From Anaerolineales bacterium (GTDB lineage Bacteria > Chloroflexota > Anaerolineae > Promineifilales > Promineifilaceae): a DNA stretch of 11,602 nucleotides. Positions within the stretch are counted from its first letter, which is position 1, and the number at the start of each line of letters is the position of its first letter. The DNA is taken from positions 1 through 11,602 of the forward strand of contig JAGQGA010000107.1 in the NCBI GenBank assembly GCA_020432595.1, read 5' to 3'. A program made the translations under genes and the position numbers. This document shows positions 6,261 through 11,602 of the stretch, piece after piece. The notes under the pieces are model-generated. The model was not told the DNA's origin and ran no database searches. It worked only from the letters and a program-made list of their open reading frames with translations.

Positions 6261-7109
6261 ATGAGTTGGTATGGGTTTGAAGCAAAGCCGACAATTAAGA
6301 CGGATGAGGGGATTAGGGCTAAGAGCAAGCGGGGGGAGTTTGTCAAAAATTGGTGGGCGGATCGCTGGATTCAGGCGATGGAGCGGGTGATGGATCGAGG
6401 GCGGCTGCAGCGGGGGCGGCGGTATGCGCGGCAGGGGCAGGTGCTGTCGCTGGTGGAGGAGAAGGGGAAGATAACGGCCAAGGTACAGGGTTCGCGCTCT
6501 ACGCCTTACAAGATCACGATTGAACTGCAGCCGCTGGCGGAGAAGGATTGGGAGCGGGTGCTGGAGGTGTTGGCAGAACGGCCGTTATTTGTGGCCCAAC
6601 TCCTGGCTGGCGAAATGCCGCAAAACATCGAGGAAGCATTTGCTGCTGCCAAACTGGATTTGTTTCCTGGACGCAAGGAGCTAAAACAAAGCTGTAGCTG
6701 CCCTGATTATGCCGATGTGTGCAAACATTTGGCGGCAGTACACTATATTTTGGCCGAACGGTTTGATGAAGACCCGTTTTTGCTCTTTCGGCTGCGCGGC
6801 AAGAGCCAGGACGAGGTGGTGGCGGTGCTAGGGGCGGCGGCTGAAGCCGCGTCAGAGGGGGCCGAATATGCACCCGCGCCGCCGTTGAGCGGCTCTATGA
6901 ACCGTTTTTGGCAAATGGGAGAGGCGTTAAACCAGTTTTCGCTGCGCGTGGCGGCACCTGAGGTGGCCTACCCTGTGCTGGAACGGCTGGGGGAGCCTGG
7001 TTTTGTGCCGGATGGTTCCCGCTGGTTGGCAAAGGTGTATGATGTGGTGACGGAAACGGCCGTTAAGCTGGCCTATACCGAGGAAAAAGAGATAGAGGAA
7101 TTGGAATAA
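6261..7109 (+). CDS. SWIM zinc-finger protein
   Basis: A 282-residue protein with a SWIM zinc-binding motif, CxCx6CxH, at Cys145, Cys147, Cys154 and His156 (CSCPDYADVCKH), followed by the usual helix LAAVHYILAERFDEDPF. SWIM domains bind nucleic acid or protein, and in bacteria they are known to occur beside SNF2 ATPases, as here. The N-terminal half is basic and carries FVKNWWADRWIQAME and RGRRYARQGQV, typical of these bacterial SWIM proteins. It begins 4 nt after the SNF2 stop, with GAGGGGG (6247-6253) as ribosome binding site. Its stop overlaps the next start (TAATG), so all three genes are co-translated. It probably targets or regulates the SNF2 motor. Two ACGGCCGT sites lie within it. Confidence 0.93.
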   Translation: MSWYGFEAKPTIKTDEGIRAKSKRGEFVKNWWADRWIQAMERVMDRGRLQRGRRYARQGQVLSLVEEKGKITAKVQGSRSTPYKITIELQPLAEKDWERVLEVLAERPLFVAQLLAGEMPQNIEEAFAAAKLDLFPGRKELKQSCSCPDYADVCKHLAAVHYILAERFDEDPFLLFRLRGKSQDEVVAVLGAAAEAASEGAEYAPAPPLSGSMNRFWQMGEALNQFSLRVAAPEVAYPVLERLGEPGFVPDGSRWLAKVYDVVTETAVKLAYTEEKEIEELE

Positions 7110-8839
7110 TGGTGTTAAAAGATTTGCTTGACCAGTGGACAAGCGACAAATTAAAAACCTTTGTGTATTTGCTTGGCGGCACAAGTAGCATCAACCGGAA
7201 AGATGACCGACGCACCTATATTTGTATTAAGCTGTTGAAACCAGAAACCCTGCGCCAAATCTGGCAGCAGCTTGACCCAATTGCCCAGCGTGCCGTATCG
7301 GTGGCCTATCACAATGACGGCCTGTTTGATGCCTCGGCGTTTGTGGCGCAATATGGGGAATTGCCGCCACGCCCACAGAAAGATAAGTGGCATTCCTATC
7401 ATAGGGAACCCATTTTGTTTGACCTGTTTGTGATTGATGGACAAATACCAGAGGATTTACGGCCGTTATTAACCAATCTCGTCTTACCCGCAGAACGGTT
7501 TCAGCTAACGGGCATCGAGCGACTTCCGGCAACTGTTTTCCAGTGGAATCATAACTGGGAAATCATTCGAGCTGATACGGAATTAATTGGTCGCACCGAT
7601 TTGCTGACCTATTTGCAAATGGTTGACCAGGGGGAGTTGAAGTGGAGCGCGACCAAGAACGATTTGACCGCCGCCAGCATTCGCAAGGTGCTAAACAATT
7701 TGCTATCGGGAGATTTTCATCCTGAACAAGATAAAGTGACGGGGCGGACGGTGATACGGCCGTTTGGTCTGGATGTGTTTACCCAGGACAGCGGCCTGGT
7801 GACGCGCACGGGCAAGCTGACCGGAGCCGGGCGGCAATATTTGCAAACCCAAGATGCCGACCTGTTTTTGGAAGCGTTTGAAAAATGGAGTACGCAGGGC
7901 AAATTTGACGAATTAACCCGCATTACTGGGCTAAACGGGCTAAGTGCCAAAGGAACCCGGCTGACATCCCCCGCTTCGCGCCGTGAAAAGGTAATCGAGG
8001 CTCTGTCCTGGTGTCCCACCCATACCTGGATTTCCATCTTTGACTTTTATCGCGCCGTCCTGATTTGGCAGTTTGATTTTGCGGTTGAAGCGACCGAATG
8101 GTCAAATTTGTATGCTGGTTCTTACAAAGAATATGGGTATATGGATGCGACCGACTATTGGCGTATCGTTAAAGGGTTGTCTATTAACGCCATCATTATG
8201 GAATATTTGGCGACAATTGGGGCGGTGGATATTGCCTATGTTTCAGATGACGTTAGCTTTGCAGACGTAGGTGGGCATTACACGGACGCAGCATTGAGTT
8301 TGCATGATGGGCTGCTTTATTTTCGCATCAATAATTGGGGTGCCTTTTTGCTCGGTCAAGCTGATAGCTATGTGCCGACAGTACCACCCACGAAAGATCT
8401 GTTTACTATAGATGAAGCGCGGCAAGTGCGGTTGTTGGACAATCTGCTGCCCAATGAGCGGCTACTGCTGGAGCTAATCACTGAGCCAGTGAATGAAACC
8501 ACCTATCAACTGGATGTGGTGAAGCTGTTAACGGCCGTTGAGCAAGGTCAAAATCTGGACTACCTCACCGACTTTTTAAGCAGCAACGTGCAGGGGCAAT
8601 TACCGGTCTCGGTTGCCCAATGGCTGGCGCAGCTTGGGCAAAATCTGGGGGCGGTCAAGGTGGGAGAAACGGCCGTTCTCATCCAAATCAAAGACCCCGC
8701 CCTGCTTGACCTGCTGCAACAAGACAGCCAGCTTGCCAAACTGTGCGAACCCCACAACAGCAAAACCGTCCTCGTTCTTTCCAAACGACTCACCCGCTTC
8801 CGCAGCCGCTTGAAGGAACTGGGGTATTTGCTGGCGTAG
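7109..8839 (+). CDS. putative partner protein with XPB/Ssl2-like helicase-associated domain
   Basis: A 576-residue protein with no enzymatic motif that I recognise. It is rich in short helical, winged-helix-like segments: an N-terminal LLDQWTSDKLKTFVYLLGG, then LKPETLRQIWQQLDPIAQRA (about 43-62) and a segment reading TYLQMVDQGELKWSATKNDL. The last 85 residues (LPVSVAQWLAQLGQNLGAVK ... LKELGYLL) resemble the helicase-associated domain of the XPB/Ssl2 N-terminal type (Pfam Helicase_C_3) as I remember it. A motif-dense middle (WCPTHTWISIFDFYRAVLIW) looks family-specific. The start overlaps the SWIM stop by one base and uses GAGGAA (7095-7100) as ribosome binding site. Operon context suggests a DNA-binding or adaptor subunit for the SNF2 ATPase. 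Four ACGGCCGT sites lie within it. Gene reality is certain; function is inferred. Confidence 0.85.
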   Translation: MVLKDLLDQWTSDKLKTFVYLLGGTSSINRKDDRRTYICIKLLKPETLRQIWQQLDPIAQRAVSVAYHNDGLFDASAFVAQYGELPPRPQKDKWHSYHREPILFDLFVIDGQIPEDLRPLLTNLVLPAERFQLTGIERLPATVFQWNHNWEIIRADTELIGRTDLLTYLQMVDQGELKWSATKNDLTAASIRKVLNNLLSGDFHPEQDKVTGRTVIRPFGLDVFTQDSGLVTRTGKLTGAGRQYLQTQDADLFLEAFEKWSTQGKFDELTRITGLNGLSAKGTRLTSPASRREKVIEALSWCPTHTWISIFDFYRAVLIWQFDFAVEATEWSNLYAGSYKEYGYMDATDYWRIVKGLSINAIIMEYLATIGAVDIAYVSDDVSFADVGGHYTDAALSLHDGLLYFRINNWGAFLLGQADSYVPTVPPTKDLFTIDEARQVRLLDNLLPNERLLLELITEPVNETTYQLDVVKLLTAVEQGQNLDYLTDFLSSNVQGQLPVSVAQWLAQLGQNLGAVKVGETAVLIQIKDPALLDLLQQDSQLAKLCEPHNSKTVLVLSKRLTRFRSRLKELGYLLA

Positions 8840-8843
8840 CTGA

Positions 8844-8900
8844 CGTAGGGAGTGGGGTGTAGGGGGTAGGGTGTGCTGCCTTTTTACCCCACTCCCTACG
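8844..8900. terminator. bidirectional hairpin terminator between convergent genes
   Basis: CGTAGGGAGTGGGGT (8844-8858) is perfectly complementary to ACCCCACTCCCTACG (8886-8900). The stem is 15 bp with a 27-nt loop, and a T5 run (8881-8885) precedes the right arm. It begins 5 nt after the stop of the plus-strand operon and contains the stop codon (8896-8898) of the convergent kinase. The arms belong to a G-rich intergenic repeat that is partly repeated again at 8901-8911 and near 1205-1217. Confidence 0.65.
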
Positions 8901-10449
8901 CCCCACTCCCCACAACCCCCTTCCGAATCAACTCATTTGTCCCCCGCAAAGCCCCGTAAAGCGTCCTGTAAATCCGCTCATACTGTTGCCGATAAAACTG
9001 GTGCAGCGCAGCATCGCACGGGAGCGTCTGGCTGGCAAACTGCACCTGCTCGGCAGCATCGGCAAAGCTGGCGTAAACGCCGCTGCCCACCCCAGCCAGC
9101 ATCGCCGCCCCTAGGCACACCGCTTCGTCCACGGCCGGAAGGGTGATGGGGAGACCAGAAACGGCCGTTTTAATCCCCATCCACACCCCATTCCGCGTCC
9201 CACCCCCCGTTGCCACCAGCTTCGACGGCCGCACTCCCACCGCCTCCGCCATATTTTCCAGCACCTGCTGGTATTCATACGCCACCCCTTCCAGCACCGC
9301 CCGCGCCAAATGGCTGCGGCTGCTGTCCCCTGTGATCCCCACAAACGCCCCCCGTGCGTGCGGGTTGACGTGGGGCGGGTTGGCGCGGCGCAAATGAGGT
9401 ACAAAGAAGACCCCGCCGCTGCCCGGCGGCGCGTCTCCCGCCAACTGCATCAACTGTTCATACCCCTCCGGCGTGGCTGCATCCCCCAGTGCCGCCCCCA
9501 GCAGCAATCGTCGCACCCAATCCACCGCCCCGCCCGACATCTGCACGCCGCTCATGGCGTAATACCGATTGGGAGCGACGTGAACCCCCTGCCCAATTTG
9601 CCGCTGCGTCACGCTGCCGTCTAATTGGGGCGCGTCAGTAGTCATCATGAGGGATTCGGCCGTTCCCATCGAGTCAAACGTATCCCCCACCTGCGTCAAC
9701 CCCAGCCCAAACGCCCCGCACACATGGTCATGGCCGCCGCTGCACACCGGCAGTCCAGCCGGCAGCCCCGTTTCCGCTGCTGCCTGTGGGCTAACCCGCC
9801 CCACCTGCGTTCCACTTGGCACCAGCTCCCCCAACACGCCTCTGTCCAACCCGTTGGCCGCCAACAGCGTGGCCGACCATTCCTTCTGCGCCAAATCGAG
9901 CAGCAGCATCCGCGAAGCCAGCGAATAATCGGTTGCCGTTGCCCCGCACAGCCGAAACGCCCCATAGTCGGCCATGTTGAGCCAGCGGCGGGTGCGGCGG
10001 AACTGTTCCGGGGCATTGTCGCGCAGCCACAGCAGCCGAAAAATTCCGTATACGGGGCGCACGGCCAGCCCGGTGATGTGAGCCGTTGTCTCTTCACCAA
10101 TCTGTTTTTCCCACTGTTCAGCTTGGGGCAGGGTGCGCTGGTCAAACCAGCTAATGAAGGGGTAAAGGGGTTGCCCGTGGGCATCCAATGCCACCCCCGC
10201 TTCGGCCATGCTGCTGCAGGCAATGGCGGCGGGTGCGGCACCGGCAGGGAGATTGGCTAACAGGTGGCGCAGGACAAAACAAACGGCCGTCCACACCTCC
10301 TCCGCCTCATACTCCGCCCAGCCGGGGCGCGGTGCATGGGTAATGGTGGGCGTGGTTGCCTGGGCAAGCTGCTCCCCACCCAACCCAAACGCCACCGCCT
10401 TGATGTTGGTGCTGCCGAGATCAACGCCGATGAGGGCTGGCTGGCGCAT
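8896..10449 (-). CDS. FGGY-family carbohydrate kinase (xylulokinase-like)
   Basis: A 517-residue ATP-dependent sugar kinase of the FGGY family, cytoplasmic, which would phosphorylate a pentulose, polyol or related sugar. It shows the N-terminal phosphate-binding loop GVDLGSTNIKAV (8-19), the catalytic aspartate Asp241 in SGGHDHVCGAFG, and the adenosine-binding region ATGGGTRNGVWMG (413-425) followed by DEAVCLGAAMLAG. The length is normal for the family (about 480-530). The substrate cannot be read from sequence; xylulokinase-like is the safest label. ATG at 10449 has no Shine-Dalgarno and is immediately preceded by a repeat hairpin. The last residues (GVVGSGA) are encoded by G-rich intergenic repeat and the stop lies in the terminator stem, so the C-terminus has probably been overwritten. 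It lies 67 nt downstream of the RraA-like gene and is probably co-transcribed with it. Confidence 0.93.
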   Translation of the reverse strand: MRQPALIGVDLGSTNIKAVAFGLGGEQLAQATTPTITHAPRPGWAEYEAEEVWTAVCFVLRHLLANLPAGAAPAAIACSSMAEAGVALDAHGQPLYPFISWFDQRTLPQAEQWEKQIGEETTAHITGLAVRPVYGIFRLLWLRDNAPEQFRRTRRWLNMADYGAFRLCGATATDYSLASRMLLLDLAQKEWSATLLAANGLDRGVLGELVPSGTQVGRVSPQAAAETGLPAGLPVCSGGHDHVCGAFGLGLTQVGDTFDSMGTAESLMMTTDAPQLDGSVTQRQIGQGVHVAPNRYYAMSGVQMSGGAVDWVRRLLLGAALGDAATPEGYEQLMQLAGDAPPGSGGVFFVPHLRRANPPHVNPHARGAFVGITGDSSRSHLARAVLEGVAYEYQQVLENMAEAVGVRPSKLVATGGGTRNGVWMGIKTAVSGLPITLPAVDEAVCLGAAMLAGVGSGVYASFADAAEQVQFASQTLPCDAALHQFYRQQYERIYRTLYGALRGTNELIRKGVVGSGA

Positions 10450-10458
10450 TTCAGTAAT

Positions 10459-10508
10459 CGGTAATCGGTAATCGGTAATCAGTACTGGTCACTGATTACC
10501 GATTACTG
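10459..10508. repeat. CGGTAAT tandem repeat and hairpin
   Basis: Three tandem CGGTAAT units (10459-10479) run into a left arm (10466-10483) that pairs at 16 of 18 positions with 10491-10508 across a 7-nt loop. It fills most of the 67-nt gap between the RraA-like gene and the kinase. It could attenuate read-through or set the ratio of the two products. Confidence 0.75.
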
Positions 10509-10516
10509 ATTACCGT

Positions 10517-11263
10517 TTACCATTCCCCTTCGCCGGAAAACTTCGCCTTGGCGGCGGCGGCGAACGCTTGACCGGCTTCGGCCAGAGCCGCCAGCAGTTC
10601 GTCGGCCGTCTTTCCGGCTGACTCTCGCGCTGCGGGGATGACGGTGTTGCATTCGTTTTGGTCCATAAAAACGGCCGCTTCCAGCAGCCGCGCTTCGTCT
10701 TCTGGCGGAATTGCCAAAAAGCCGTGTTTGTCGGCGTGGATTAGCTGCCCCGGCTGGATTTTGGTGCCAAAGACCTCCACTTCGCAGTTCCAGCGCACCG
10801 GGCGGACATGAGCGTGGCCGACGCACAGCCGCCGCGCAATCGCCTTGAAGCCGGCGTTGGTCATCTCATCCACGTCTCGAATGGCCCCGTCGGTGATGGT
10901 GCCGACGCAGCCGAGGGCGCGGTGGCGGTTGCTGTTCACTTCCCCCCACAGCGAGCCAAGCACCAGCGGCTTGTCTAAATCTTGCACGACGACGATTTTG
11001 GGGCCGGGGATGCTGGCGACGTAGCGGCTGTATTCGGCGTTGGCGCTGCCGTTTTGCTTGTGCGCCGGGTTGCTGGGTTCAATGACCACCGTCACGGCGT
11101 AGCCAATCATTGGCCCCATTTGCGGCATAAAATCCCGCGTTTCTTCGATGTTAAAGCCGTCGCGGGCGATGTTGTGACGGGTAATTTGCTCCCAGCCGTT
11201 GTAGATGGTGGGGGTGTTCCACCGCTTAAGCTGGAGTAGTTGGGCGTGGGTTAAGGTTCTCAT
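10517..11263 (-). CDS. RraA / 4-hydroxy-4-methyl-2-oxoglutarate aldolase-like protein
   Basis: A 248-residue member of the RraA-like fold, whose enzymes are class II pyruvate aldolases or oxaloacetate decarboxylases needing a divalent metal; RraA itself is an RNase E inhibitor. The signature is clear: LKRWNTPTIYNGWEQ (12-26), GSLWGEVN (103-110), then CVGTITDGAIRDVDEM (119-134) with the conserved Arg129-Asp130 pair, and PGQLIHADKHGFLAIP (171-186). The usual length is 160-240, so it is slightly long, with an Ala-rich helical C-terminal tail. AAGGA (11270-11274) lies 6 nt before ATG at 11263. The neighbouring kinase and aminotransferase on the same strand favour a catabolic enzyme over an RNase regulator. 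Members are often mis-named as demethylmenaquinone methyltransferases. It has no exact ACGGCCGT, only two one-mismatch forms. Confidence 0.9.
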   Translation of the reverse strand: MRTLTHAQLLQLKRWNTPTIYNGWEQITRHNIARDGFNIEETRDFMPQMGPMIGYAVTVVIEPSNPAHKQNGSANAEYSRYVASIPGPKIVVVQDLDKPLVLGSLWGEVNSNRHRALGCVGTITDGAIRDVDEMTNAGFKAIARRLCVGHAHVRPVRWNCEVEVFGTKIQPGQLIHADKHGFLAIPPEDEARLLEAAVFMDQNECNTVIPAARESAGKTADELLAALAEAGQAFAAAAKAKFSGEGEW

Positions 11264-11274
11264 GGGGTTTCCTT

Positions 11275-11332
11275 GTAGGAGACGACCGACGACGGACGAC
11301 TACGGTTGTCTGGGGTCGGTTGTCTGTCGTCC
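11275..11332. repeat. GGACGAC-family repeat with inverted arm
   Basis: After the lead-in GTAGGAGACG come imperfect heptamers (CGACGAC, GGACGAC), ending at 11300. The inverted form GTCGTCC lies at 11326-11332, inside a longer imperfect complementary arm (11315-11332). It belongs to the same family as 35-79 at the other end of the window. It sits directly upstream of the RraA-like ribosome binding site. Confidence 0.65.
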
Positions 11333-11338
11333 TTAGAC

Positions 11339-11440
11339 ATTATCGGGATTAACTTTATGTCACGCAAAGGCGCAAAGACGCAAAGGAAAAATGCTTGGCG
11401 ACTTTGCGTCTTTGCGTGAGAAATTCTTGTTTCCGATAAT
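11339..11440. repeat. nested inverted-repeat element with CGCAAAG units
   Basis: An outer pair ATTATCGG (11339-11346) / CCGATAAT (11433-11440) encloses three CGCAAAG-type octamers (11363-11386). Their inverted copy follows, with a perfect 15-bp stem 11371-11385 / 11402-11416 and a 16-nt loop. The 102-bp unit with 8-bp ends resembles a small non-autonomous palindromic element. CGCAAAG-type intergenic repeats are, as I recall, common in many environmental bacterial genomes. It lies between the aminotransferase stop and the RraA-like gene and may act as a terminator. Confidence 0.65.
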
Positions 11441-11451
11441 CTCTTTTATAA

Positions 11452-11602
11452 TCAGCGTGCAATTGCCTCAACGGCTCTGGCAAAAATCTCTCCCAACCGC
11501 TTGATTCCTTCCTCAATTTCCTCTTGGCTGGCTTCGCTGAAGCTGAGGCGGAGGGTGTTTTTGCCTTCGCCGTTGGGGAAGAAGGCACCGCCGGGGATGT
11601 AG
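11452..11602 (-). CDS. PLP-dependent aminotransferase, C-terminal end (partial)
   Basis: The minus-strand frame from the right edge to TGA (11452-11454) encodes 49 residues beginning YIPGGAFFPNGEGKNTLRLS and ending with a helix (EEIEEGIKRLGEIFARAVEA). The PG-x-AFF...G...N-x-LRLSFS pattern is the C-terminus of class I/II aminotransferases of the 2-aminoadipate / LysN / MocR-like group, where the arginine in LRLSFS binds the substrate carboxylate. The gene is truncated by the window edge, and a longer overlapping frame in this stretch is a shadow. It is the first gene of the aminotransferase - RraA-like - FGGY kinase series on this strand. Confidence 0.85.
   Translation of the reverse strand, partial: YIPGGAFFPNGEGKNTLRLSFSEASQEEIEEGIKRLGEIFARAVEAIAR

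Larger units (their letters stand above)
1234..10290. repeat. dispersed iterated palindrome ACGGCCGT, 16 copies
   Basis: Exact copies begin at 1234, 2306, 2399, 3218, 3555, 3812, 4442, 5721, 6578, 7056, 7459, 7756, 8531, 8669, 9161 and 10283. Eleven of them are AACGGCCGTT (all except 2306, 3812, 7459, 7756 and 10283). One-mismatch forms occur at 6215, 9131, 9225, 9656, 10602 and 10671, and bare CGGCCG at 2695, 3870, 3900 and 4187. Fifteen exact copies lie in coding sequence and are read in all three frames: Thr-Ala-Val (8), Asn-Gly-Arg (4) and Arg-Pro (3). At about 57% GC a random 11.6-kb sequence should hold about 0.3 copies. The excess is therefore at DNA level, comparable in kind to HIP1 (GCGATCGC) of cyanobacteria. 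Confidence 0.9.

Noticed and set aside
66..8839. DISARM- or BREX-like defence locus (methyltransferase together with an SNF2 helicase)
   Set aside because: The characteristic DISARM (DUF1998, phospholipase D) and BREX (PglZ, BrxC) partners are absent, and a dehydrogenase and opposite orientations separate the two genes.
9625..10260. 211-codon plus-strand open frame opposite the FGGY kinase
   Set aside because: Shadow of a gene with intact family motifs; its composition is Pro/Arg/Gln/His-rich and lacks structure.
2306..10290. ACGGCCGT as a by-product of a common codon pair or protein motif
   Set aside because: The copies are read in three different frames (Thr-Ala-Val, Asn-Gly-Arg, Arg-Pro) in unrelated proteins, so codon preference cannot account for them.
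11355..11588. 77-codon minus-strand open frame at the right edge
   Set aside because: It reads through the CGCAAAG hairpin and is out of frame with the aminotransferase C-terminus, which is the real coding frame there.

Overview
The window is bacterial: genes are intronless and tightly packed, with Shine-Dalgarno sequences and translational coupling. Most of it is GC-rich (roughly 55-60% by eye). The intergenic hairpins and short tandem repeats, together with this gene mix, remind me of filamentous Chloroflexota (Anaerolineae-like), but no marker gene here proves that.

Layout. At 1-29 is the 3' tail of an unidentified plus-strand gene. At 66-1037 (minus) is a C5-cytosine DNA methyltransferase with a strong sigma70-type promoter and no restriction partner. 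At about 1138-1209 is a degenerate second copy of the 1-29 gene tail, so the methyltransferase is flanked by an 18-bp direct repeat. A perfect 34-bp palindrome follows at 1221-1254. At 1311-1748 (minus), in an AT-rich patch, is a 145-residue protein that matches eukaryotic coactosin (ADF-H actin-binding fold) along its whole length. At 2015-3022 (minus) is a medium-chain dehydrogenase lacking the usual zinc ligands.

From a divergent promoter region (3023-3142) a plus-strand operon runs to 8839: a SNF2-family ATPase (DUF3670/SNF2_assoc type), a SWIM zinc-finger protein, and a protein whose C-terminus resembles the XPB/Ssl2-like helicase-associated domain. The three genes are separated by 4 nt and by a 1-nt TAATG overlap and probably act together on nucleic acid. 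A hairpin terminator separates them from a minus-strand set: a PLP aminotransferase (C-terminus only, right edge), an RraA/HMG-aldolase-like protein and an FGGY carbohydrate kinase, plausibly small-molecule catabolism.

Overlaid on the genes is a DNA-level signal. The palindrome ACGGCCGT occurs 16 times (11 of them as AACGGCCGTT), in all three reading frames of six unrelated genes on both strands. About 0.3 copies would be expected by composition. It behaves like a highly iterated palindrome analogous to cyanobacterial HIP1. It is absent from the coding sequence of the methyltransferase and coactosin genes, which suggests those two are recent arrivals. The two strongest leads are the bacterial coactosin homologue and this iterated palindrome.
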